NCBI GenBank assembly: GCA_964304625.1
Contig: OZ199839.1
Coordinates: 496,001-560,000 of the forward strand
Source: Kudoa neothunni
Taxonomy: Eukaryota; Cnidaria
Length of the DNA stretch: 64,000 bases
Direction of reading: 5' to 3'
Under the pieces are notes generated by a model. It did no database searches, was not told the DNA's origin, and saw nothing but the letters and a program-made list of their open reading frames with translations. Below, in pieces: positions 24,722 through 37,333 of the stretch. Every line of letters begins with the position of its first letter. Positions within the stretch are counted from its first letter, which is position 1. The position numbers were made by a program, and so were the translations under genes.

Positions 24722-26366
24722 GTTAATAATTTTTAAATTTAATTTTGCAAAACTTTACAGGTATTCAATGGTTCATTATATTTTTTTATACAAACATAAT
24801 TTTCTTATATTAGTTTTATCGAATTATTATGAATCTAGCAATTCTTATTTGCCATTATAGCCTAAATAACTCTATATTATAAAATAATTTTCACTTTAGA
24901 AACTTCATTAAAAAATGCTTCTCAGTTAATCTCCAATGGTGATTTTTTCGATTGTGACTGACTAGTATTGTTTATGTTAGTTAAAAACTGGGATGCCTAA
25001 ATTTCTACAATTGTTATAATAAATAATTCAAATGATATAATAAGAAATTTTTGTTTCATTTAATTGTATATTTAAAACTATAGTTCCCCATAAACATTTG
25101 TTAATGAAGATTTATTATCTAATTGTTGTGTTTTTTTTTCGTGACGTCATACTAAACAATTCTTCATTTCTCAAGATTAATAATCGATCAAAACCTTATA
25201 TTTTTTTATTAGCTTGCGTTTTTTTAATAAAAAAATATTTAATCGGTCTTTTATTCTATTACATTACTAAGGATATAATTAAAGGAATCTTCTAGCTTTA
25301 TAGTACAAAAAATCAAAAAGTTGTAAAATTAATCTTCCCATGATTTAAGTATTTTAAATTTTTCTGTTAAATATAAATCATTAGTTCAGTCCATGATGGC
25401 GCTAAAAACGTCTTTCTAAATGATGAATTTTATTTCTTAAATATAATTTCACTGAATAAAAAAATCAAACATTAATTCCAAAATAGTCTGTAAGGTGATT
25501 AATAAAAGAGTTTATTACTATTTTTGTTGACTTGCTGTTAATTTAGTGAGTTTTATGGGATTTCGTCTTGCCAATTGTAAGTAAGTTAATTTTAATTGCT
25601 AAAATTTACAGATCAAGATGCGATCATAATAAATAAATAAAACATATCGAGATTTGCATACCGTTCTCTATGAGGGATGTCAAAATTCGTCAGTTGGATA
25701 GTGCATAAAGTTTACTGAAATTGTTCGAATATTATTTTTTATATACTCATAAACTTAATTAATACATAAAAATAAATTAATATAAAAATATTTGTATAGA
25801 TATTGTGTTTAGAATGTTTATTAAGATAACGGATACGGTTTTGAGCGGTAGGATTTAATATGGAATGATTAGGATTAACTGCTCCAGATCAAACCGTTAA
25901 TAGTTTTCTCGAGTTTAGGTTCACTATTATTTAAGGTAAGATTTATAAATATTTTTCAATTTAAAGAATTCAAAATGTTTTTTTCAGGTCAATTCCAGTC
26001 TATTAATTTTTTTAATATTTACACTTTAAAAAGACTCTTATAATTTAGGATTTTAGTTTTACGTTCCATCTTGAGTCTCGTTTAAAAAATTTTTGTATTA
26101 TCAGATTGTATTGATTAAACATTTAGGATTTACTTTTAAATATTTTATATTATTTGTTTCAATTTTTAAAATATGTTTTAATAATAAAGACCCAACTCAA
26201 TTTAATCGTTCACCAAAATTCTATTTAGGGTCGGTCCTTCAAGGATTCTCTACTTTATTTGAGTTATATTTTTTATTATTATTATAATAAATAGCAATAG
26301 AGATATACATCTAGAATTTATAATTACATAAAATCACAAAAATTATGTACCAATAAAAAATATAAA
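24722..26366. other. AT-rich spacer
   Basis: Nothing recognised except the expected 3' region of copy B. Confidence 0.35.
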
Positions 26367-27183
26367 TTAATCTAAAGTGTATTGTGGTGGATCTTCTAAA
26401 TTGTTCTCATCTAATTTATTGGTTAAGTCTAACGTGCTATAACCAGGTGGATCGGGCTCTTGATCATTATAGGATGGAGGCTGAAGTTCATTTTGGCAGT
26501 TATCTATGACCGTGTTTCCTAATTCAAATTCTGTGGGAGGTTGTGGCTGTGTTGACAAATTTTGGGACACTATAGCTTATAGAATCATAATTGATGAGAT
26601 AATAAATTTGACAAAAAATACCATTTTGTTGTTCATTATTGGAGCCTTCTCTGTTTCTCTTGTAAACACACTCGTATATGAAACCAAAAAATAGCATAAC
26701 GGCAAGAAAAATGAGAATTGGAATATAAACTGCCTTTGAAGCGTTACCTACATTGCCCGGTGTATTCTCATCGTGGTTTTGATAAGTTGGTATTCTGATG
26801 CCTAAAGGAAATGTTTAATTAATGTTAAATTGCATTACAAACTTAAATATGAATTTACTTACGTGTCTCTATTGATTTCTCGCAACAGTTTTTACGTGCA
26901 TACTTGCTTTCCACTATCGAAGACAGATGACAAGTTATACGATAACATAAGTAATTTGAATCTGGATTTTTGCTTATACAGAAGCAATGAATGCAATAAT
27001 TTTGTGCATTTTTTACGTACAATTTTCCAATTTCAACAGTTGTGTTATCAGGTTCTAAGCAAACATGCATAGCTTTAATTATATATAAAATTATTTCATC
27101 AAAACTATGTATTAAGAACCCAATCAAGAACTACTTATGATGTGTATAAGTGAAAGGAAGTAAAATACAATTTCTATCATCAT
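26367..27183 (-). CDS. VWC-like single-pass membrane protein with PPxY tail, copy B
   Basis: Complement(join(26367..26569, 26622..26801, 26863..27072, 27135..27183)), 213 residues, the same total as copy A. Signal peptide MMIEIVFYFLSLIHII, then the ectodomain (VCLEPDNTTVEIG, CIHCFC, CYRITC, ESKYARKNCC), the helix (VYIPILIFLAVMLFFGFIY) and a tail with three PPxY motifs (PPSYND, PPGYST, PPQYTL). Exons 2 and 3 have identical lengths in the two copies (210 and 180 nt) and all intron phases agree, so they are tandem duplicates. The ectodomain and membrane segment are better conserved than the tail, where only the PPxY motifs persist, suggesting selection on WW-domain binding. Introns are 52-62 bp, GT-AG. 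Confidence 0.8.
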
Positions 27184-28187
27184 TAGAGTGATTTACTAAA
27201 AAGGTTGGAGCCAACTTATTAAGTATATTAACTTAATCTGATTACCATCTCGATATGTGAATGCATCAACTCAAATATATATTTTTATAAATTCGACCTA
27301 AGTGTTGAAAAATATATTTTTTCCGCTAAGCATAGAAAGAAATAGGACAGTTCGGATTGTCATATAAAAATTTTATCTAAACTGATAACGATAAATACAG
27401 AATAAGTGAGAGAAACTATTTCTGAAGGAAAATTTTTATTGAACATGAAAAGATATTTTTATGGTTAAATCGATATGTTGATTTCTACCATGGGCTACTC
27501 TTGATTTATCGTCTAAAACGGCATGATTCGTAAGAATTGAATTTTATTAAACTATCATTTAATTAATTACCTATTATCATGAAAATTAAAATTCACCACT
27601 TTAAATGTTACGTTGAGTGATATTATATTATGATTTTTATCCATTGTGGGAGTTTTTTAATTATTTACTTATGGTGGAAGCATGCAATCCATGTATTTTC
27701 TTAATTTAACCACCATTCCTAAGTGCTATCTATTGATAGGTGAGACCTAACGAAAATTCATAAAGCTACCCATCACAGATTGTTAAATAAAAATTAAAGA
27801 CATTTTAAATAATAACTCCATTCCGTGAGTCTTCAATATTATTGTTCCGAATAGTTAAGTGATAACGTAATCAATTATTTAAAAGTTAATTTATGACAAT
27901 ATCTCTTTAAAAATAATACTCTATTATTTCTAGGCACAAATGATGAGATAACATTATCTACTTGAAATTTTAATTACTCTGTGGGATTTAAAATTATTTG
28001 AAATCGTTGAGCTTAATATTTTATATATTTCGTCAATAATAACGCATTTGAATGATTAAAGTATTTATTTGAACTGAATAATGGGCCTATCAATAAACCC
28101 ACTTATCTTTAATCTCATTAACTCTGATATATTTACTAGGTCAATTTTTAAACATCGTTGGCCGATAATCATACATTAAAAAAATAA

Positions 28188-28219
<32 letters not shown>

Positions 28220-28601
28220 GGTGATTTGTCCTTACGGCATAATAGAAGACGGACTGATTTCAAGTAAGAGATAATTTTAATGATTGTTTAATGGTGAAAT
28301 CGCATCTTCGATAACTTATATCAAACACACTATCACAGTTGTGCTGTATAATCTCAATAAAAAGATTTATTCCTATTTTAGACATTTATTACGATAAATA
28401 CTCGCTTAATCAATTAAGCTTTCTATTGTTAGAAAAATTATTTTTTCAAATTATACATGGTTTTAAGGTTCACATGTGAGTTGAATTTTATAATCATGAT
28501 TATGTAATGTTGATAACTTTCAATAAAAATAAAACCAGTTAATTTATCAGTCGGAGTAAGTTACATAATGAATTGAATTAGAGTAGGGAAGGACTAATTA
28601 A
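27184..28601. other. AT-rich spacer upstream of copy B
   Basis: No gene recognised. It contains an (AT)n run at 28198-28219. Confidence 0.35.
28198..28219. repeat. (AT)n microsatellite
   Basis: AT dinucleotide run after an A-rich tract. Confidence 0.9.
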
Positions 28602-28830
28602 CCCTCTAACGATTCTGGGGTAAATTTTACCCCAAAGCGATTTTGTATTGAGCATATCTTTTTATTTCAATCTTTAAATCTCACCAAATTTTCAAATTTC
28701 CTGTAATATTCAATGATTTACTTTTAATAAAAAACTTGGAAATAACTAGTGCAAACAAAAATTTTTATTGAAATATTATCCTCTAAAGTTTTTTTGGGTA
28801 GAATGTACCCCATTTTTTATTATTTTAATG
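28602..28830. mobile_element. piggyBac-type MITE fragment
   Basis: TTAA (28598-28601) is followed by CCCTCTAACGATTCTGGGG and a GGGGTAAATTTTACCCC hairpin. A second GGGTAGAATGTACCCC hairpin at about 28798 is in the expected opposite position. It resembles the 13492-14385 element in plan. No CCC-TTAA right terminus was found, so the far end is lost or diverged. Confidence 0.4.
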
Positions 28831-31741
28831 TAATTAGTATCTTGTAAATAATCAAATATTAAATTATTAGTTAAATAAAACGAATACATTTGAAGAAAAC
28901 AACGAACAAAACGACTAGTTATGACGATGCGCATGCGCACATAGTGCATAATTCTAAATTAATGGCGCGAGTTATTTCATTGACTAATATACCTCATCTG
29001 GAAACGAATTTTCCGATCAAGTTATCGATGAAAATGATATATCGGACGAAGAAATTTATCTCATATATATTTTATATATACAAAGTTCTTATGTCGTTGT
29101 GTGTGTTTGCAGAAGTACGCATGTGCCATGAAGAAACTTTTTTAAATACAACTTTTAGTCTGCATTTGAATAGATGATACCATTAACAAAAATCGTCAAT
29201 TTACTTATAAGTATAAATAAAATCAATACCGCAGTCAGAAGTAAGGAATTTTCTGGTTGGTTACATCAATTAACAGATTCAAGAGTACCTGTATAATATA
29301 TAATATTGATGTTTGTTTATTTCAGAGTGATAATTAATTAGAATGAAATTTTACTCGCGATATACTAGTTAAATCCGTTTATTTTGATATGGAATGTTTC
29401 ACAACTGTTACATATGCCTGTTCGGAGTTATTTTAAGACAAATAAAACTATTAACACCATATTTACAAGAGTTGTTGCATTTCATTTAAAATTTGAAGAA
29501 TAATCAAATTATTTAGGATGTATTTTCACTTTCCAAGTGTTATGTGTATAGTTAAGCGAACAAGATTATGATCATTTTAAATTAAACACATAATTCGAAG
29601 TTAAAATTGTTGCCATGTAAGAATAATTTTGGTCTCTAAACGCATTCTAAAAATAATGTGAGATGTGGAAATTTCTTTTTATCCAATATATCGTTTGAGA
29701 TAGTAACTATATTGGTCTTTTCGATATGTTTTTATTCATTTTTTGGTTTTCCTAAACTTTCTTGCAAAGCAGCTGACATAACTAATTCGAGAAATTTATA
29801 TATTTGATGAGATAATTTTTTAAATAATGTTTAAATTCCTAGTAATCTAATTATTCCTTACCTCCGACCTTAAAGTTCATATTCAAATCAATATATGATT
29901 TTCTTTTCTCTAAAACTAAGTCATTATGATTTAAAGCTGCATAAAAATATGCGACGACGCATTCTACACGTAGTTTAAGAATTTATATTTACGATTACTT
30001 TTGCATAAAATACAGTACCATCTCAATACGTGCCATGTAAGTTAATAAGAGATTATTGGTCTATTCGATCTAGCCGATATTTTCACAAAGTTTTTGTTAA
30101 TCTAAGAATAGTTCAATGCAAAGAAATTATTTGAGGGAAATCAAACAGTACGTTTATTTTTAAAAGGGTGCAATCCTTCGAGAAAACCAGTTGATATTTG
30201 AGCATTACTGTAATTCTTCCAACCAAAACACCATTACATTTTGAACTTAATCGTATTTTGATGACTAAATTTGTATATTTTTGAACCAGTAAGTATTTTT
30301 ATTAAGAAGAAAGGTTTCATTCATTTAAAAATCGGGACATTATGTTAAAATAGTGAATACGTAAGTTAACGCTCACAACTTTTTAAAACATCATTAACAT
30401 CCTTTACAAAATTGAAAAAAAGTAGTAACAATTAATATTTTTATTTCTGACGCATCTTAGGTCGATTTTATTTTTTTTGTCATTTGTAGACTAATAATAA
30501 ATTTTATAACTAGAAGGATTAATTTTTGTCGCAAAATTTTGAATAGAACTGAACATCCTATTTAAGTTATTTAATGTTGTTGTTTAAACCTCCGAGCGCC
30601 CGAAAATCGACTTTACACCTTCCTTCTTTTGGGGTCCAACGGATCACACTTTTTTAACCGGAATTATGAAAAAAATAAAATAAGTAATTCACTTAAATAT
30701 AAAAGAAAATTATAGATAAAATATTGAAAAATATAACAAATATCACATCAACGATTACCAACGATAATTACCGAAGAGTTTGCAACTTTAGAATAAACGT
30801 AAAATTCAATGATTTTAACGGCCTTTTGAATCTTATATTGTTTTAATAAATAAAAATAAAATAATTCCTTAAAAAGATTTACAATAAAGCAACGAGTGCT
30901 ATAAACTTTGGATTATATCTCAAAGAATTCAAGAAGAATGTATCTCTAAGAAAATTGAATATTTGATCTCCTAAATAATTAAGGTCCGGCTTTATAGAAT
31001 AAAAAGTTGTTAAAGATTTAATGGACCAAGAAACGTGGCACCCCAATATTTCCAATATTAGGCGCCATTTTGAATCCAGATTGAAAGCGTTTTTTAGCTA
31101 GAAAAAATTTAGCGATTGGAAAAAATCTAAAGCAAATACTAATCGAGACGTTTTAAATTTTGGTGTTTTCAATTAATCATATGTAATCATATTTTAATGG
31201 GACCTAGAGAAAGATGTTTTAATGTATTACCCGAGTTAAAGAGGCAACAAATCAACAGAATAAAGTTTAAAATTATAAACATCTTTTGTAAATTAGCTCT
31301 TTTAAATTCATAACAAATTTGACGAGTTGGATTGAAAACTATTACACTTTATATTAATTCTCATCAAACTTTTACAATTTTTAATTGTCTTTTTTTGGAA
31401 TAAACATCAAAAACCGACCAAAGATTATATAAACTTTATTTTTTATCATTAGTGTTTACATTTAAATCGGATGAACCACAAACTATTACATAGTTTATAG
31501 TTGATGAGATAACTGTAGGGAAAATGTTAAGAATTAAAAAATTTCAACAAATTCTAACATTATTTGCCCAAATTCAAATATAAAAGGATAAAAATCATTT
31601 TGAAGGAGAATCTTTCCAGATAATAGCTAATTAATTAATTAATTCTGTCTCATGTCAAACGTAATTTATAGTTTGATTAGTTATTATTTTCATCTTGGTC
31701 ATCCTGAAGAAACAGTTCCCGCTAGAAAAATAATTATACAA
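28831..31741. other. long stretch without a recognised gene
   Basis: AT-rich on both strands. A 95-codon frame at 28890-29177 matches nothing I know. A CCTCCGAGCGCCC block followed by GGGGTCCAACGGATC at about 30589-30645 resembles the subterminal GGGGTCC block of the element at 6749-8143 and may be a remnant of it. Confidence 0.3.
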
Positions 31742-32653
31742 TTATTTATTCAAAAATATTACTTGAGTGGTTGATTTTTCTGAGTGATTAGATTCACCAC
31801 CCAGATCCCATTCACATGGTTCACTCATAAACAATGAATCCTGTTGACTTTGAGATAAGAGGTCTACCTCATTTTGATACAATTGATAGATATTTGTATC
31901 GGAGTTGGAGTTTGCGTATGTGGTGAGTTCATTTGAGATAGAAGTGTTAAAATCATACAGTTGGTTTTGTTGGGAATCTGAGAAATTGGAGACGTATTCC
32001 AATGGTAGAGTAATCGACTGAGAGATATTCCCAGTGTTCTATTTCAAATAATAATAATAATGATAATAATAACACTGCATTTAGCTTTATTCGTTCAAAA
32101 AATACAGGATTTGAATTGAAACAGCTATCCAAATAATCCCTATTCCAAATGTTACCACAACACTCAACTAATTAAAACTTACCTTTCCAATAATGACTTA
32201 TTGTCAAATAAATCTTGACTATTACCTGCCAAAAATTTAAAAATTAATCTCTTCTAGTTACCATCAAAATAAATGTCCTATTTTACCTTTTAATGTAACA
32301 TTACTTTCAAAAGGATATGAGAATCGTTCTGAGTAATTGATTGAACGACTTTTTGCAGCTCTGATTTTCGCATCAAAGTAATATGTTTGAACCGAAAACA
32401 ACTCATCAATCTACTCACAGAAATCGTCACAACAACTGGATATAATTTCACCAAAGCACTTTGTTAAGTTCTTTTTCGTTCAGATTGGATTGAATAAATT
32501 TCAAGTAGGAAACTCCCATTTCTAAAACCTACATCCATTAGACTATTATTATATTTTCCTATAGATACAGTAGCCATATCAAGTTTGATGTAGTTTTGAA
32601 TTTGTTCAGGTAGACAGCAACGTATAGAATGAGTGCATTTTTTGATTCGTTCT
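31742..32653 (-). CDS. exon-like fragments, unidentified gene
   Basis: Several open blocks separated by plausible 40-120 bp introns lie on the minus strand. One is at about 32500-32653 (CCLPEQIQNYIKLDM, GFRNGSFLLEIYS); one at about 32290-32420 (VQTYYFDAKIRAAKSR, SYPFESNVTLK); a small one joins it in phase (GNSQDLFDNKSLLE). The last at 31742-32033 is Asn/Ser/Gln-rich (YANSNSDTNIYQLYQ) and ends in a stop. The joins at 32.2-32.5 kb are not clean: two frames compete, and one candidate frame has a stop. It could be a transcription-factor-like gene, part of the gene just upstream, or a decayed copy. No family was recognised. Confidence 0.3.
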
Positions 32654-32718
32654 CTAAATTTTTAATCATACTTTATTCATTTAAATTTGTTTTTATAAGT
32701 ATAAACTAATTCATTTAA

Positions 32719-33882
32719 TCAAATATAAATTGCCTTCGATTTTTTTCTTTGTTTGAATTCGAGAAACTGAATTGAGATAAAAAGGGTGAACTTTGACTCA
32801 CATTCCAATCAAAAATGCAAGGTTGGGTTGAAAAAGAGTTTGAAGTGGGTTGTATAGGTTTGGGAGAATTGAACTGACTCAATAAAGTTGAGTAAGTTGT
32901 TTGTATTGCATTGAACAGGGGTTGAGAACGATTATCAGTCTCACGCTATACAAATAATTAAATAGATCTCTGAATGAGTCTAACCTCAAGATTCAAATCG
33001 TAGTTATCCTGGTTATTATTTGAGGTTTCACACTTTGGACGATCTAGTAAAAATCAACAACTTTCATATAACTATAATTTTTTATTGTATTTTTATTGAA
33101 TATGTAAAAATGTCATAATTAAATTATTCTTATTATTAACTTGGTTTTTAATAGATAATTGTTTACTGGTAATCGTGGAATAATTCGCAGACATACTGTC
33201 ATCCAGAAATATCCCAGTAATATCGTGAATCATCCCTGTGGTTATTTTATTTCCATAAAATATACGATGGAAAGATTGTTTATTGGTTAGTTTTGCGGCT
33301 AAACTAGAATAATTTTAGATCGTAGTATTTTATATTCACCAAGATCGAACGGAAGAATTAGCACTATTCGAATATTTTTATTAATGTAGGTTGGTGTTGA
33401 TATTTTTTCGTCACTAATATAATATTTTTTGTGTTTTATTAATAGGATGATTAAAATTATGGATTAATAAGATTAAATAATAAATTTATTGATTAAATTT
33501 TTTAGAAAATTATGACTATTTAATCCTACTTCAACAGCAATGCTGGCATTAGAATATTATTTAAACAATGCTCATCTGGGGTAACTACAAACATATAATC
33601 GAAATTTTCTTGTACCAATGTCACAAGAGTTTCAATTATGTTTATGATTTGAAATTTAATGGGTCTTTCATCCACATGTTTGGACAGCCTGTTGGTGAGA
33701 TTTGTTTGTAGATTTCGTTCGGATTTAACAGAAAGAAGTATTTTTATGAGATTAGTATTGATTGAATTTTCATTCTATAGATAAAATAAAACACATAATA
33801 CTCGATTACGACGAGAGGGGATAATTACTGGTTGGGGGGTCGCCGCATTTGTTATCGTCGATAAGCAGCTATTGTCTTCCAT
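32719..33882 (-). CDS. unidentified seven-exon gene, 251 residues
   Basis: Complement(join(32719..32766, 32802..32945, 32985..33043, 33167..33298, 33340..33413, 33530..33774, 33829..33882)). All six introns are GT-AG (54, 116, 41, 123, 39 and 35 bp) and every phase agrees, which argues for a real gene. The N-terminal half is helical and hydrophobic-heptad-like (KFQIINIIETLVTLVQENF). The middle has LILPFDLAAKL and HDITGIFLDD, and the last third is Asn/Ser/Gln-rich and probably disordered. The chain ends in a basic stretch (EFKQRKKSKA) that could be a nuclear localisation signal. I recognise no domain. Start at MEDNSCLSTI is the first ATG in frame; an upstream exon cannot be excluded. Confidence 0.5.
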
Positions 33883-34320
33883 ATGGGTATTAGGTAAACT
33901 TGGAAACAAATTGAAATAATCCAGCCAGATTTTCCAATTACGCCGAACAACAAAAGGATACAATTTCTTTTTAATTTTGAGAAATTTGAGTTTGATTGGT
34001 TGACATAATTTTACCAATTAAACAATTAACTTTAATTAAACTAAACAAATTCAAATGATGCGAAAACACTATGAAACCCATCATTATTGACTTATCCACT
34101 TCATCTAGAATTATATATCAAAATATATTATAATTGATGGAAATAAGATCAATAATGTGCCGACGTGAACATGAGTCGATGGGGCAATTTACTTCTATCG
34201 ATTAGAAACAATTAGGATAATTAGTTATTTGATCCGGCCAATTATTCTATTTAATTAATTGACTGTTAAAATTATACTATTAAATTTCAACCAATTTTTA
34301 ATTTTAATTTTTTTAATTTA

Positions 34321-34362
34321 AATAATAATAATAAATTGTAATAATAATAATAATAATAGTAA
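34321..34362. repeat. (AAT)n microsatellite
   Basis: Interrupted trinucleotide AAT run. Confidence 0.8.
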
Positions 34363-34913
34363 TGGGGTTATCGATTCTTTTCGTATAAGTATTAAATATT
34401 AAATAATAGGCTCAATTATTTTGTGATATTCTAAGCAAATTATCTTAATTCTATTCTTTTTATATTTAATTTTTTATTTTTACTGATGACAATAACTAAT
34501 TTAATATTCTATTATACATGAATAAAACTGATTATTCTATTGAAATCTGAAATATTACTTACTCATTTATATTCTTGAATATTTTAGCCCTCTCAAAATT
34601 AGAAACAAACCCAACGTAAAATTAGGGTAGATTTGATTTTATATTATTAAATTATACTTAAAATTATATTATTTTACTTTTTTTTTAAATTTGAGTGGAT
34701 TGAATTTGGCATAAATCAAAAAATAGTTAAAAATTAATCTTACGGTAATCCAACATTGTAATTTTAGGGTGGGTCGCTCGTTCTCGTTAATCCGCATAAT
34801 GGTGATGTAAATTTCTTGTGAAAATTCAACGAAAATACTTTCTTAATTTCACTACCATATGATATCAAAATCTATATTCAAATACTAAATTTATAAAGGG
34901 GGGTTGCAGTTTT

Positions 34914-34949
34914 CGACTAAAATCTAAAATCGATTTTAGATTTTAGTCG
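34914..34949. repeat. 36-bp perfect palindrome
   Basis: CGACTAAAATCTAAAATC is followed directly by its exact reverse complement with no spacer and no mismatch. Confidence 0.9.
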
Positions 34950-36849
34950 CCAAATTTTTAAAATAGTTTCGACGTTTATTTCCTTTAAAACACTCTAAAT
35001 ATTCCAAATAAAGCTGAAATAGGCGGGAACTAGATTGATGTTGATAGTATTTTTGTTGAACAAACTAAATCAGAAAAGATGGGACACGAATTAGCCATTG
35101 GATATTGCAAAATGAAATTTTCTCCATAAAAAAATAAAATCCAGAAGCAAATAATGTCAATGAAACATATTTCTTTAAAAGAGCGTTTCAAGACACTTCT
35201 CAACCGGTTATTTTTTAAGGGATAGAAAAAATGGAAAAATCGAGAAAAGGGAGAAAATTAAGAAAGCGTAGATTTCTGTTATTGATTCGATTGTTTTTTA
35301 ATTAATATAGATAGCTATTTGATTCGATTCGACTGTACTTTCAGGCGTGCGCATAACTGAATTAGCTTAAATAGTCGTCGAATTTTTAGAAATAAGCGAC
35401 GACCTCTGCTTATAAATGATAAAAAGTCATTACATTTATCAATATCCAAATACAATAAGGCGTTAATATTCTGAGACTCGTTCTGACGTAATATAGTAGT
35501 TAAGAGATGATCGTGTAAAATCATCTCTTTTGAGATTCTTTCTTACATTTTTTTTCGATTTTTCATGGAGAAGGCAATTGTCATTCTCCATGATGTAATC
35601 TTCTCTAACAAGTTTATTCTTACTTCAAGACTCGGCCGGCAGAAGTCACGAATTTTTAAACTATTTAGAAGCAGTTGGTTTTCTTAAATGAACCTGTCAA
35701 AGTAGTCTTAGCGGTACAGTGGTTAACAGATTTTCCGCGATTCCCAAGGGATTGACAAAAAAGTACGTAAAATCAGTCACTACGGATTTACATATCAGCT
35801 ATGCACATGCGCAGAAAAAAAAAACAGATTTTTATTTGTTCAAACTATATCATGGACTTTAAAAATCACTTAAATACATTAAGCAAAGTATTAATATATA
35901 TTTTATATACATAATAATAGCGAATTTCTATTTGGTCTCTTAAAATTGAAAATAAAATTTTGTTATTTTTAATTTAATTTTAAGAAAATTCTTCAATGAC
36001 ATCTCATAACTCTCTCATTCAAATTCACACAATAAATTGTATTTTCTATTAGCATCGGCATTGGTATGTGCTTTAAATTTTGCACACAAACAATTTCTTT
36101 TTATGAAACTTTATAGGTGATATTTTAACCTCCTCATGTTCGATATCCTCCATAATTGATTATATAACTACCTTATTTTCATTTATATCAACCATTTAAT
36201 CATTTGGTATATCCTACTCGAGTATCATTTCGTCAATTTCATCCTCTTTTTATGAAATAAAAAGAAAATAAGGTGGAAATCTCGAATTGAGGAATAATAA
36301 TTGTTTTTTCATTTTTAGGAGAAAGAGTCTCCAAAGAACTTTAATATTTCATACTTATCTATAAATGTTCAACACATTTGGCTATCAGTGATCATAACTA
36401 GTGATTGCGTAAAATCCGCAAGTGGTAGAGAAATCGGAATAAATATGTGCGTAAAATTGAATCCTACGGATTTTAAGTACTTTGACATTATTTAATATTA
36501 AATGAAGATTTTATATTTGTAAAATGGGGAATATTAATTACAATAAACCTTAGAATATACAAATTTAATGTGATAACCAGTAAGTTGTTTTTTCAAAAGT
36601 GCGTAAAATCGATTATCGACTGTAATAATATTAGTAGTTCTAAATATTACCACAGTCGATCAATAAATAAATTAAAAATTATTCTATTAGAGTTAAATTT
36701 TGGTAACACCTTCCGTTCCGTCACAGTAGGTGATAATTACGTTGTATTTTGAAGGGAAAGAATTATTTTATACCTAAAGGAATCAGAAATAGTAATTTAT
36801 AATTAGGGGGATATATGATATCAGCCCAAATGAACCCGCAACATTATTG

Positions 36850-37197
36850 ACATTTGTGGTAGAAATAATCGTTTGTATATCACCTTTTATAATATTGCCA
36901 CATTATGAAGATAAGGGTCTCACAAACATGATCATAAAGATTAAGCCGCTGCTTGCTAACAACCATATTAATATTACAATGATTTCATCAAGAAAATCAT
37001 TCGTTGACATTTTATTCGATAAAGGAACTTCTATTAATTATTATACTAAACATCTCACTTTTAAAGAGCCCATTAGCTGTATTAACTGTGGTGAAATCAG
37101 ATTAATTGTTCATAAAAAAATTGGCGAATTTAAGCAAATTGTTGCAGAAAAGAAGTTTCAGTTTTTGATTCAGCATCCAAAAAATCATCGAGCTTAA
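36850..37197 (+). CDS. unassigned open frame, possible exon of a secreted or membrane protein
   Basis: About 115 open codons. It begins with a hydrophobic run (VVEIIVCISPFIILP) and continues KPLLANNHINITMISSRKSF. The hydrophobic start plus a helix and a short strand before ITMISS faintly recalls the N-terminus of UDP-glycosyltransferases, but no signature segment of that family follows. No ATG opens the frame before the hydrophobic part, so an upstream exon would be needed. Low confidence. Confidence 0.25.
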   Translation, partial: TFVVEIIVCISPFIILPHYEDKGLTNMIIKIKPLLANNHINITMISSRKSFVDILFDKGTSINYYTKHLTFKEPISCINCGEIRLIVHKKIGEFKQIVAEKKFQFLIQHPKNHRA

Positions 37198-37270
37198 ACT
37201 TAACAATTTTATGGATCCGGCTTGTCATTTTTTAATGACTTTGAAAACTCTTAACTTGATCATAATTACT

Positions 37271-37333
37271 ACTCATTCATTCATTCATTCATACATATCT
37301 ATCTATCTATCTATTTATCATCTATTTATCATC
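37271..37333. repeat. (ATTC)n and (ATCT)n tetranucleotide repeats
   Basis: An ATTC run passes into an ATCT run and then degenerates to ATCATCTATTT units. Confidence 0.85.

Larger units (their letters stand above)
33883..36846. other. AT-rich spacer with a perfect palindrome
   Basis: No gene recognised. It holds an (ATA)n run at 34321-34362 and the palindrome at 34914-34949. At about 35712-35760 a block (AGCGGTACAGTGGTTAAC) recalls a tRNA A-box, but no B-box was found. Confidence 0.35.

Noticed and set aside
35712-35760. AGCGGTACAGTGGTTAAC block resembling a tRNA A-box
   Set aside because: There is no B-box or T-arm at the right distance.
36850-37197. UDP-glycosyltransferase identity
   Set aside because: Only the hydrophobic start and general strand-helix pattern fit; no signature motif is present.
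37271-37333. Possible CRISPR-like array
   Set aside because: The units are simple tetranucleotides with no spacers, so it is an ordinary microsatellite.
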